The notes beneath the pieces were generated by a model. It worked only from the letters and a program-made list of their open reading frames with translations, made no database searches and was not told the origin of the DNA. A stretch of DNA of 24,495 nucleotides from S5-A14a sp022766365. GTDB taxonomy: Bacteria > Bacillota > Clostridia > Peptostreptococcales > Anaerovoracaceae. The position numbers were made by a program, and so were the translations under genes. This document shows positions 7,977 to 13,130 of this stretch, one piece after another (position 1 is the stretch's first letter; each line of letters opens with the position of its first letter). Location of the stretch: NCBI GenBank assembly GCA_050313295.1, contig JBNPLD010000018.1; one strand, 5' to 3'.

Positions 7977-8887
7977 TTTTCTGCACCTCCCACCAATGTT
8001 TTGCCCGTAACAGCAAGAAAAACATCGTCCATTTTTCCTTTTGTTATTTCGTAATCATTAAACAACTGCGGATTACGAATAATCAATTCAGTTGCAGCCT
8101 TTGTATTCGGTACAGAAAGGCGATAACCGTTTCGGATTTGCTCATATTCCACATCAAGTGCTTTAATATCCTTTTCATCTACATCATAAATTGTGATGTA
8201 ATCCCCAGTATAAATATTTTTTAATTCAAGAGGAGTACCCTCTGCGGATATTTTCCCATCATCAATGATTACAACATAATCAGCTTCCGCAGCTTCTTCC
8301 ATATAGTGCGTAGTTAAAAATACAGTCATATTTTCATCTTTGCGAAAACTTGATATAACATTCCAAATAAGTCGGCGTGTCTGTGGATCAAGCCCTGTTG
8401 TCGGCTCATCAAGAATAAGGATTTTAGGCTTATGAAACAAAGCCCTTGCAATATCAATTCTTCGGCGTTGTCCTCCTGATAATTTACCAACGGTGCGTTT
8501 CAATAAGTTTTCAAAATCTAATATTTTCGCCAATTCCTCAAGTCGTTTCTTAAACTCCATTCCAGTAATGCCATATAAAGCGGCACGACTTTCCAAATTA
8601 TCATAAACAGAAAGGGCAGAATCCAAGACAGATGATTGAAAAACTACACCCAGCTCACGCTTAATATAGTCCATATCCTTATCTAAATCGTGTTTATCAA
8701 TAAAAACGCTTCCACTGTCTTTCGATAGTTGTCCACACATAATATTGATTGTAGTTGATTTTCCTGCCCCATTGATACCAAGAAAGGCAAACAACTCTCC
8801 TTTTTTTACACGAAAACTCAAATTCTGAACAGCGTTTACACTTCCAAAACTTTTATTAAGATTATTGATTTGAATAATATTGCTCAT
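7973..8887 (-). CDS. ABC exporter ATP-binding subunit (drug/bacteriocin type)
   Basis: The 304-residue ATPase energises the permease encoded downstream. All motifs are intact: Walker A GINGAGKST (37-45), Q-loop Gln84, signature LSGGQ (136-140), Walker B ILILDEP with Asp160/Glu161, and switch His194. The C-terminal 80 residues form the extra domain typical of daunorubicin (DrrA)-like and lantibiotic self-protection ATPases. A TTTCCTCC block upstream (GGAGG on the coding strand) supports the ATG at 8887. The gene is first of two in a leftward operon with a promoter near 9006-9034. Role in resistance to a peptide or drug is plausible but unproven. Confidence 0.9.
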   Translation of the reverse strand: MSNIIQINNLNKSFGSVNAVQNLSFRVKKGELFAFLGINGAGKSTTINIMCGQLSKDSGSVFIDKHDLDKDMDYIKRELGVVFQSSVLDSALSVYDNLESRAALYGITGMEFKKRLEELAKILDFENLLKRTVGKLSGGQRRRIDIARALFHKPKILILDEPTTGLDPQTRRLIWNVISSFRKDENMTVFLTTHYMEEAAEADYVVIIDDGKISAEGTPLELKNIYTGDYITIYDVDEKDIKALDVEYEQIRNGYRLSVPNTKAATELIIRNPQLFNDYEITKGKMDDVFLAVTGKTLVGGAEK

Positions 8888-9005
8888 TCAATTTCCTCCT
8901 GTATAATCGGTTTTTATCTCGCATAGAGAACAATCAATATAATCTTTTCCTGTTCTAATCGAACTCCAAATTAGTAGATGCAGTGCGATACCGTAAATTA
9001 AATTT

Positions 9006-9038
9006 ATTATAGCATAATGAATTACCAAAGTCATTATG
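9006..9038 (-). promoter_or_regulatory. Promoter and palindromic operator of the ABC operon
   Basis: On the minus strand TATAAT (9006-9011), with a TGC extension, is 17 bp from ATGACT (9029-9034). A perfect inverted repeat CATAATGA-N10-TCATTATG (9013-9038) covers the spacer and -35 box, as expected for a repressor or activator site. The leader to the ATPase start is about 110 bases. No dedicated regulator gene lies next to it. Confidence 0.55.
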
Positions 9039-9060
9039 AAAGAGAACACATCGAATCATA

Positions 9061-9099
9061 ATTGTGGCAGGCAAAGTTTTAATTTTTGACTGCCACAAT
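9061..9099 (-). terminator. Hairpin after tnpV
   Basis: A perfect 10-bp stem, ATTGTGGCAG (9061-9070) and CTGCCACAAT (9090-9099), lies just past the tnpV stop and before the ABC promoter. T runs flank it weakly on both strands. It probably separates tnpV transcription from the ABC operon. Confidence 0.5.
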
Positions 9100-9124
9100 T
9101 TTAATATTCTATATATTACATTTT

Positions 9125-9505
9125 TTACTTATAGATAATATCGGCATATACAATTTCTCGTGCTCTTGCCTGTATCTCATTCATTCGACCAACCCACAAC
9201 ATCGGTTTTTCTACTTTAAGTTGTTCGGTCACGCCCTCCTTGTCAGCCATTTGCTCGACCAATCGAAATATCATTTCCGTTGCCTGTTCGTCAATATCAG
9301 TAAGGTAACAGTTCAATTTTCCGCTTGTGAGAAGCGTGATGTAAACTGCCCGTTTATGTTCCTGTAAATAGCGTTTGTGTCGCTGCCCCCATAAGCCGAT
9401 AGGCTTGTGTTCTTTTTCGGTTGGTAAAATAAGGCAAGGAATATAATAATCCCCCTGCAATTCATACCAAAGACCATTGCTTTCATCATAAATATACTTG
9501 TCCAT
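9125..9505 (-). CDS. tnpV: Transposon-encoded protein TnpV
   Basis: The 126-residue protein matches the TnpV family found in Clostridia transposons such as the Tn4451 group: it begins MDKYIYDESNGLWYELQGDY, followed by YIPCLILP, and contains GLWGQRHKRYLQEHKR. The function is unknown; it is a reliable marker of clostridial mobile elements. I chose the ATG at 9505 since GGAGG lies eight bases upstream, while a frame to 9538 lacks one. It is the last gene before the right attachment repeat of the integrase element. Confidence 0.85.
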   Translation of the reverse strand: MDKYIYDESNGLWYELQGDYYIPCLILPTEKEHKPIGLWGQRHKRYLQEHKRAVYITLLTSGKLNCYLTDIDEQATEMIFRLVEQMADKEGVTEQLKVEKPMLWVGRMNEIQARAREIVYADIIYK

Positions 9506-9677
9506 TAAAAAATCCTCCGTTATAATATATTCGCACATATGTCACAGTTCTCCGATTGCCACACTTTGTTATATCTTGTTATGAGATTTTCTTGCCCTTA
9601 ATTTTGCCCTTATAAGCAGTCAGGGAAAGAGTAAACTTGTGTGAAATCATATAAAGGGATAAGGCGAACACATTGCG

Positions 9678-9698
9678 ATAAATCCTTTATTTTCAAGG
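9678..9698 (+). repeat. Right attachment-site repeat (attR) of the integrase element
   Basis: This is the direct repeat of 2761-2781 with 19 of 21 positions identical, ending in TATTTTCAAGG. It marks the right end of the tyrosine-integrase element. Confidence 0.62.
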
Positions 9699-9821
9699 CT
9701 TTTGGAGGATTTTATTGATAACCTATGGAGAGCAATAATCACTCATAATTTTATGGTTTTCAAATTCCGATTTGTCGAAGTAAAACAATTAAATACAAGC
9801 TATAACATAGCAGTTCACGAA

Positions 9822-9853
9822 ACAGTAAATCAAAAAAAGGTTTACTGTTTTTT
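9822..9853 (+). terminator. Rho-independent terminator upstream of DUF3847 gene
   Basis: ACAGTAAA (9822-9829) pairs with TTTACTGT (9841-9848) and is followed by a T run. It lies 34 bases before the DUF3847 start, so it either ends upstream transcription or acts as an attenuator for that gene. Confidence 0.6.
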
Positions 9854-9886
9854 CTTTGCTCAAATTTGGAAAGAGAGGAAATCAAA

Positions 9887-10186
9887 ATGAAAAACATAGA
9901 TGAAAAAATTTTAATGGCAGAAGAAGAAATTAAGCAGTTACAAAACAAAAGAAAAAAGCTCATCAGTCAGCAGAAACAGGAAGAACGAAAGAAAAGAGAT
10001 AGACGCCTTTATGAAAAAGGAGCAGTCTTTGAAAGTATCTTTACAGAAAGCAAGGATTTTACTAAAGATGAATTTTATCTGCTAATCACATTCCCAAATA
10101 TCAAAGAAGCAATCAATCAAAAAATTCTAAAAATCATAGAGAGAAGAGAACAAACGGAAAAAGAAAACATAGAAAACCAAGAGTAA
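9887..10186 (+). CDS. DUF3847-family protein
   Basis: The 99-residue, strongly charged protein has an N-terminal coiled coil (about residues 2-35, MKNIDEKILMAEEEIKQLQ onward, then KKRDRRLYEKGAVFESI) and a C-terminal helical part. It fits the DUF3847 family, usually encoded beside MobA/MobL relaxase genes in Firmicutes mobile elements and possibly a relaxosome accessory or regulator. GAGG lies before the ATG at 9887; an in-frame ATG at 9866 has no ribosome site. It lies outside the attR of the integrase element and upstream of a separate oriT-like site, with no relaxase gene following. Confidence 0.75.
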   Translation: MKNIDEKILMAEEEIKQLQNKRKKLISQQKQEERKKRDRRLYEKGAVFESIFTESKDFTKDEFYLLITFPNIKEAINQKILKIIERREQTEKENIENQE

Positions 10187-10208
10187 GAGATAGACACAGA
10201 GGAATAGT

Positions 10209-10249
10209 CCCTTGTTTACAAGGGCGCACTTATACACCCTAAAGGGTGT
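10209..10249 (-). other. MOBQ-type oriT with RSF1010-like nick region
   Basis: The minus strand of 10219-10232 reads TAAGTGCGCCCTTG, which matches the conserved nick region of the RSF1010/pGO1/pIP501 group (TAAGTGCGCCCT). Next to it is the inverted repeat ACACCCT/AGGGTGT (10234-10249), as at known oriTs of this group, and on the other side CCCTTG/CAAGGG (10209-10224). The site is a better match to the consensus than the oriT at 5356-5545, yet no relaxase gene adjoins it. Confidence 0.75.
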
Positions 10250-10360
10250 GTGCGTTCTCCGAAGGCTCTTGCAGAGAGCATATCAGCTAACACTGATACA
10301 GGGGAGCTACACTCCCCTACGGAAATAAATTTCCTACCCCTTGTGTACTTCCCAAAAGAA

Positions 10361-10388
10361 ATCGGATAAAAACTATCCGATTTTTTTT
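10361..10388 (+). terminator. Rho-independent terminator
   Basis: ATCGGATA (10361-10368) pairs with TATCCGAT (10374-10381) around a five-base loop and runs directly into eight T. It is a textbook terminator for rightward transcription from the DUF3847 region. Confidence 0.85.
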
Positions 10389-10509
10389 AGGAAGTCTTTA
10401 TCATCGCCACCCTGCCCACATCAAAAAGAGAGGAGATTTTAGTACCATAAAAGTGTAGCAGATAGAGAACATTCTCTACTTGCTGCACTTATTTTATATA
10501 ATAAGGGAA

Positions 10510-10685
10510 GTAGTTGGTCTGACGAGGTCGCTTTTTGGGTTTTGCATCCGACATAAAAACCGTCAACCAACCCCTTGTTATGTGAACTCGATTAAGCAGG
10601 TTGGGACAAAGATGCTTCCGTGTAACGAACTAAAATGAGTGGTAATAAGTGCGGTTGGAACAGCTACAAAAAAACACTCAGGAGG
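10510..10685 (+). ncRNA. Candidate IS110 bridge (seek) RNA
   Basis: IS110-group elements encode, upstream of the transposase, an RNA with loops that pair with donor and target DNA. Here GTTGGT..GACG (10513-10524) pairs with CGTC.ACCAAC (10561-10571), enclosing a large loop. A second loop lies between CTTGT and ACAAAG (about 10574-10611), and a third stem runs from TTCCG to CGGTTGGAA. Loop sequence TTGCATC (10542-10548) is complementary to GATGCAA (11944-11950), and AGCAGGTT (10595-10602) to AACCTGCT (11954-11961), both at the right end of the element. The matches are short and could be chance. Confidence 0.45.
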
Positions 10686-10690
10686 TTGTT

Positions 10691-11890
10691 ATGATAAGCG
10701 TAGGAATTGATGTATCAAAAGGTAAAAGTACAGCTTGCGCCATGAAACCATATGGCGAGATTGTAGCCAGCCCGTTTGAGTTTCAGCATACGGAAACGGA
10801 TTTGAAATCTGTGTGTGACATGTTCCACAGGATGAATGATGAGGTCAGGATCGTGATGGAAGCTACCGGCATTTATCATCTGCCGGTGGCAACATATCTG
10901 ATAGAGCATGGAATGTTCGTGGCTGTGGTTAATCCGTATGAAATGAAGCAATATCGCATGCGGGGCTTGCGGAAAGTTAAGACAGATCGCACGGATTCCA
11001 TGATGATAGCCGGATATGGCATTGATTATTGGTATTCTCTGAAAGAGTTTCAGGTATCACATAATGTATATGACGAACTGAGAATACTCAGCCGCCAGTA
11101 CCGTCATCATATGCAGCTTCGTATCTCAGCACTGCTTGGTCTTACTCATTTGTTGGACTATACACTGCCTGGAATTAAGCGTGAGCTAAAGAGCTGGAAT
11201 GAAGATAGTGGCAAGGATAAACTTGGAGATTTTGTTGATCAATATTGGCATTATGCCAATATCACAAAGATGACGGAGTCCAAATTTATCAGCCATTATT
11301 GTAAATGGGCAGTGAAAAAGGGATACCATCAAAACCAGAGTAAAGCCGCTAAGATTTATTCTATGGCTAAAGAAGGAATCCCTACGCTTCCAGCGAATCA
11401 AACCACCAAGATGTTGGTGCATGAGGCGGTTGAAGTGCTGAAGAGAGTAAATGAAACTCTCAACACAATACTAGCACGCATGAAAGAACTTGCCAAGAGC
11501 CTGCCTGAATATCCGGTGGTCAGGGCGATGGGAGGTGTTGGAGAAACTCTTGCACCAAGGTTGATAGCAGACATCGGAGATGTAGGGAGATTTCATAGTA
11601 GTAAGGCACTTATTGCCTTTGCCGGAATAGATGCACCGCCATATCAATCAGGGCAATTCATTGGCACAGAACGTCACATCTCTAAACGAGGATCGTCAGC
11701 GATTCGTAAAACCGGATATGAAGTTATGCGATCTCTTAAATCACACAAGGAACCGGATGACAGTGCAGTGTACCATTTCATACTCAAAAAAGAAGCGGAG
11801 GGTAAGCCGAAGAAGGTAGCAAAGGTGGCAGGATTGAATAAATTCCTGAGAATCTATTACGCCAGAGTGCAGGAGGTGTATAGCGAATAA
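10691..11890 (+). CDS. IS110-family transposase (DEDD recombinase)
   Basis: The 399-residue recombinase has an N-terminal RuvC-like DEDD domain: Asp7 in SVGIDVSKGKST, Glu in VMEATGIYH (near 57) and the two Asp of KTDRTDS (near 98-101). The C-terminal transposase_20 domain contains GETLAPRLIADIGDVGRF, FAGIDAPPYQSG and the serine-bearing KRGSSAIRKTGYEVM (near 333). Both domains are complete, so the element may be active. Start: the ATG at 10691 follows CAGGAGG by five bases; the frame extends to 10649 but without a ribosome site and into the putative guide-RNA region. IS110 enzymes insert DNA with RNA guidance. Confidence 0.93.
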   Translation: MISVGIDVSKGKSTACAMKPYGEIVASPFEFQHTETDLKSVCDMFHRMNDEVRIVMEATGIYHLPVATYLIEHGMFVAVVNPYEMKQYRMRGLRKVKTDRTDSMMIAGYGIDYWYSLKEFQVSHNVYDELRILSRQYRHHMQLRISALLGLTHLLDYTLPGIKRELKSWNEDSGKDKLGDFVDQYWHYANITKMTESKFISHYCKWAVKKGYHQNQSKAAKIYSMAKEGIPTLPANQTTKMLVHEAVEVLKRVNETLNTILARMKELAKSLPEYPVVRAMGGVGETLAPRLIADIGDVGRFHSSKALIAFAGIDAPPYQSGQFIGTERHISKRGSSAIRKTGYEVMRSLKSHKEPDDSAVYHFILKKEAEGKPKKVAKVAGLNKFLRIYYARVQEVYSE

Positions 11891-11916
11891 GTCTACTTGA
11901 GATAAAGTATTGAACA

Positions 11917-11940
11917 GGTCGGGGAGAACTCCGACCATTT
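11917..11940 (+). terminator. Terminator after IS110 transposase
   Basis: GGTCGG.. (from 11917) pairs with ..CCGACC (to 11936) in an 8-bp stem with an AGAA loop, followed by ATTTT. It lies 27 bases past the stop codon. Confidence 0.65.
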
Positions 11941-11951
11941 TGTGATGCAAG

Positions 11952-12004
11952 AAAACCTGCTATGAAGAGTCAAATTTTCTGCTTGACTTTTCTTAGCAGG
12001 TTTT
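11952..12004. repeat. Long inverted repeat before the SSB gene
   Basis: The arms AAAACCTGCTA (11952-11962) and TAGCAGGTTTT (11994-12004) match perfectly, and pairing extends inward to about 20 of 22 positions (GAGTCAA with TTGACTT). It ends 26 bases before the SSB start. It may be a terminator or leader structure of the ICE backbone, or the hairpin target chosen by the IS110 element. Confidence 0.6.
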
Positions 12005-12029
12005 ATTGAAAGAAAAGGAGAAATTTTTA

Positions 12030-12341
12030 ATGAAGCAAGAAATGATTAACATCAATGCCAATTTATTGGCAGAGCCCACTTTTTCAAGTTTTGACAAAGA
12101 GGGAGAAACTGTTGAGGTTGCAAACTTCACGCTTGTAAAAAAGTACGGGAAAGGCAAGGAGTATATCAACTGGGCAGCCTATGGAGAAAAATCGGAGAAA
12201 GCAAAGGACTTTGAAAAAGGCGATTTGATTCATATCTTTGGTTACTTTAAGAAGCGTGAAAAAGAGGGAAAGACTTACAAAAACTTTGTAGTGAAGTCAT
12301 ATAACAAGATTGAAAAGAAAGAAGAAAGCGAGGAGGAATAA
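12030..12341 (+). CDS. ssb: Short single-stranded DNA-binding protein
   Basis: The 103-residue protein has an OB-fold pattern: INANLLAEPTFSSFDKEGETVEVANFTLV, a basic KKYGKGKEYINWAAYGEKSEKAKDF stretch (shown in short parts) and GDLIHIFGYFKKREKEGKTYKNFVVKSY. It is much shorter than chromosomal SSB (about 160-170 residues) and ends in an acidic EEESEEE-like tail. Tn1549-type elements carry such an SSB between virD4 and maff2, where it would protect the transferred strand. The ATG at 12030 follows AAGGAG; a TTG frame at 12006 is less likely. Its stop is three bases before maff2. Confidence 0.82.
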   Translation: MKQEMININANLLAEPTFSSFDKEGETVEVANFTLVKKYGKGKEYINWAAYGEKSEKAKDFEKGDLIHIFGYFKKREKEGKTYKNFVVKSYNKIEKKEESEEE

Positions 12342-12344
12342 ATT

Positions 12345-12485
12345 ATGGAATTTTTTACACAGGCAGTTAATGTATTAAAGATTTTGGTAATGGCAGTAGG
12401 TGCAGGACTTGGAGCATGGGGTGTTATCAACCTGATGGAAGGTTATGGGAATGACAATCCGGGTGCAAATGCTCATGTACGGTAA
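12345..12485 (+). pseudogene. maff2 gene, 5' part, interrupted by the tet(W) element
   Basis: The frame encodes MEFFTQAVNVLKILVMAVGA and then a run ending WGVINLMEGYGNDNPGA, the start of a Maff2-family membrane protein (usually about 70 residues) of Tn1549-type conjugation modules. After GCA (12465-12467) the similarity stops and the frame closes as NAHVR-stop inside the inserted element. The missing continuation, AKSQGIK, is encoded at 24475-24495. So the gene is split by a 12-kb insertion and no intact Maff2 can be made. GAGGAGG at the end of ssb is its ribosome site. Confidence 0.9.
12465..12469 (+). other. Left attachment site (attL) of the tet(W) element
   Basis: GCAAA at 12465-12469 is repeated at 24475-24479 at the other end. 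Left of it is maff2 coding sequence, right of it foreign DNA beginning TGCTCATGTACGG. The crossover dinucleotide is probably the AA at 12468-12469. Confidence 0.8.
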
Positions 12486-12576
12486 AGAAGCAAGCAACCG
12501 AAAACAATAGATAGACCGCCAGCACTACACTATTCCGAACCAAAGACCAAAAGATAAGCATTTTGAGAAAATCTAA

Positions 12577-12768
12577 ACTTTTGGATTTTCCTACAATGCC
12601 GACTACGGCGGAATCCCTCCCACTCCTTATATATTTCTTTCTGTATACATTGAATTTGTATTTAGTAAAATGCAGACAACACCACGGATCGGCTTTTGGC
12701 TGGACAATTCCAACCAAACACCGCAGCAGACAGTAGAAACCATTCTGAACGTTAGGAAGCCGGTATGA
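12577..12768 (+). pseudogene. C-terminal gene remnant upstream of tet(W)
   Basis: A frame open from a stop at 12574 to TGA at 12766-12768 ends IGFWLDNSNQTPQQTVETIL, then NVRKPV. The pattern 'D-S-N-x-T-P-x-x-T-V-x-x-I-L' resembles the C-terminus of small P-loop kinases that read 'D(T/N)S..TPEETV..I'. It has no ribosome site or suitable start, so it is likely a leftover from capture of tet(W). The family assignment is a guess from memory. Confidence 0.35.
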
Positions 12769-12807
12769 TTGTTACATATAAGGGGAAGAAAAATTTCTTT
12801 TAGATAC

Positions 12808-12836
12808 TTGTTTTCCTAAAACTGATGTGATATAAT
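12808..12836 (+). promoter_or_regulatory. tet(W) promoter
   Basis: TTGTTT (12808-12813) and a perfect TATAAT (12831-12836) are 17 bp apart, with TG one base before the -10 (extended -10). Transcription would begin just before the leader peptide at 12866. Confidence 0.8.
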
Positions 12837-12865
12837 AATTCAATTCCAGAAAAGGAGTAAAAAAT

Positions 12866-12889
12866 ATGCGGCAAGGTATTCTTAAATAA
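12866..12889 (+). CDS. tet(W) leader peptide MRQGILK
   Basis: A seven-codon frame follows AAAGGAG by eight bases. It is the same kind of leader as before tet(M) in Tn916-like elements. Its codons from 12876 to 12887 form one arm of a perfect 12-bp helix with 12961-12972, so a ribosome on the leader controls folding of the downstream RNA. Slowed translation in the presence of tetracycline would favour read-through into tet(W). Confidence 0.72.
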   Translation: MRQGILK

Positions 12890-13096
12890 AACTATAATCA
12901 AATAGTGGGAACAAAGGATTATGATAGTCCCTTTTGTAGGGGCTTAGTTTTTTGTACCCAATTTAAGAATACTTTTGCCTTATCAATTTTGACATATCCC
13001 CAAAAACAGCACTCACAAACAGGTGTATGCTGTATATGTGTATGTCCGCAAATTATCATCCCCAGTGGTAAAAGTATTTTACTGCTGGGGATTTTT
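12876..13096 (+). promoter_or_regulatory. tet(W) transcription attenuator
   Basis: GTATTCTTAAAT (12876-12887) pairs perfectly with ATTTAAGAATAC (12961-12972). Further down CCCCAG..TAAAA (13060-13073) pairs with TTTTA..CTGGGG (13077-13090) and runs into ATTTTTA: an intrinsic terminator 35 bases before the tet(W) start. The arrangement matches the tet(M) attenuator and suggests induction by tetracycline. Confidence 0.78.
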
Positions 13097-13130
13097 ATGC
13101 CCTTCGGGGCAGTAAAGGGAGGACAATCAC

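Larger units (their letters stand above)
2761..9698. mobile_element. Tyrosine-integrase mobilizable element with ABC exporter cargo
   Basis: The unit is bounded by 21-bp direct repeats (2761-2781 and 9678-9698, 19 of 21 identical). It contains integrase and Xre regulator (minus strand), excisionase, oriT and MobA/MobL relaxase (plus strand), then an ABC exporter and TnpV (minus strand). It has a relaxase but no secretion genes, so it fits an integrative mobilizable element of about 6.9 kb that needs a helper conjugation system. Joining its flanks brings together AATCCTC (2753-2759) and GAGGATT (9706-9712) as an inverted repeat, which supports the boundaries. Confidence 0.72.
9506..9886. other. 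Gene-free stretch at the right end of the integrase element
   Basis: This 381-bp stretch has no convincing gene. It holds two TTGCCCTTA motifs 12 bp apart (9592-9600, 9604-9612) like those at the left end, the right attachment repeat (9678-9698), then A+T-rich DNA outside the element and a terminator-like hairpin before the DUF3847 gene. Confidence 0.6.
10187..10690. other. Gene-free stretch: oriT, terminator and IS110 left end
   Basis: The 504 bp between the DUF3847 gene and the IS110 transposase have no credible gene. In order they hold a MOBQ-type oriT (10209-10249), small hairpins (for example AGGGGAG/CTCCCCT near 10300-10318 and GGAAAT/ATTTCC at 10321-10334), a clear terminator (10361-10388), an imperfect inverted repeat at 10450-10489, and the structured left end of the IS110 element. 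Confidence 0.65.
10500..11950 (+). mobile_element. IS110-family insertion sequence (ends approximate)
   Basis: A complete IS110-type transposase is preceded by about 190 bp of structured non-coding DNA and followed by a terminator. IS110-group elements lack terminal inverted repeats and usually make no target duplication, so the ends cannot be read exactly; these limits are estimates. The element separates the oriT region on the left from the SSB gene on the right. Confidence 0.6.
12486..13130. other. Element left end and tet(W) leader region
   Basis: This 645-bp stretch has no full gene. It holds the left end of the element (12470-12576, no recognised motif), a gene remnant (12577-12768), the tet(W) promoter, its seven-codon leader peptide and the attenuator hairpins. 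An open frame at 12905-13336 crosses the leader hairpins and the tet(W) start and is not a gene. Confidence 0.7.

Noticed and set aside
9702..9890. Plus-strand 62-codon frame before the DUF3847 gene
   Set aside because: It crosses a terminator hairpin, has no ribosome site and looks like translated A+T-rich spacer.
12427..12717. Minus-strand 96-codon frame over the maff2 junction
   Set aside because: It spans the insertion junction between two unrelated DNAs, so it cannot be an ancestral gene, and no start signal is seen.
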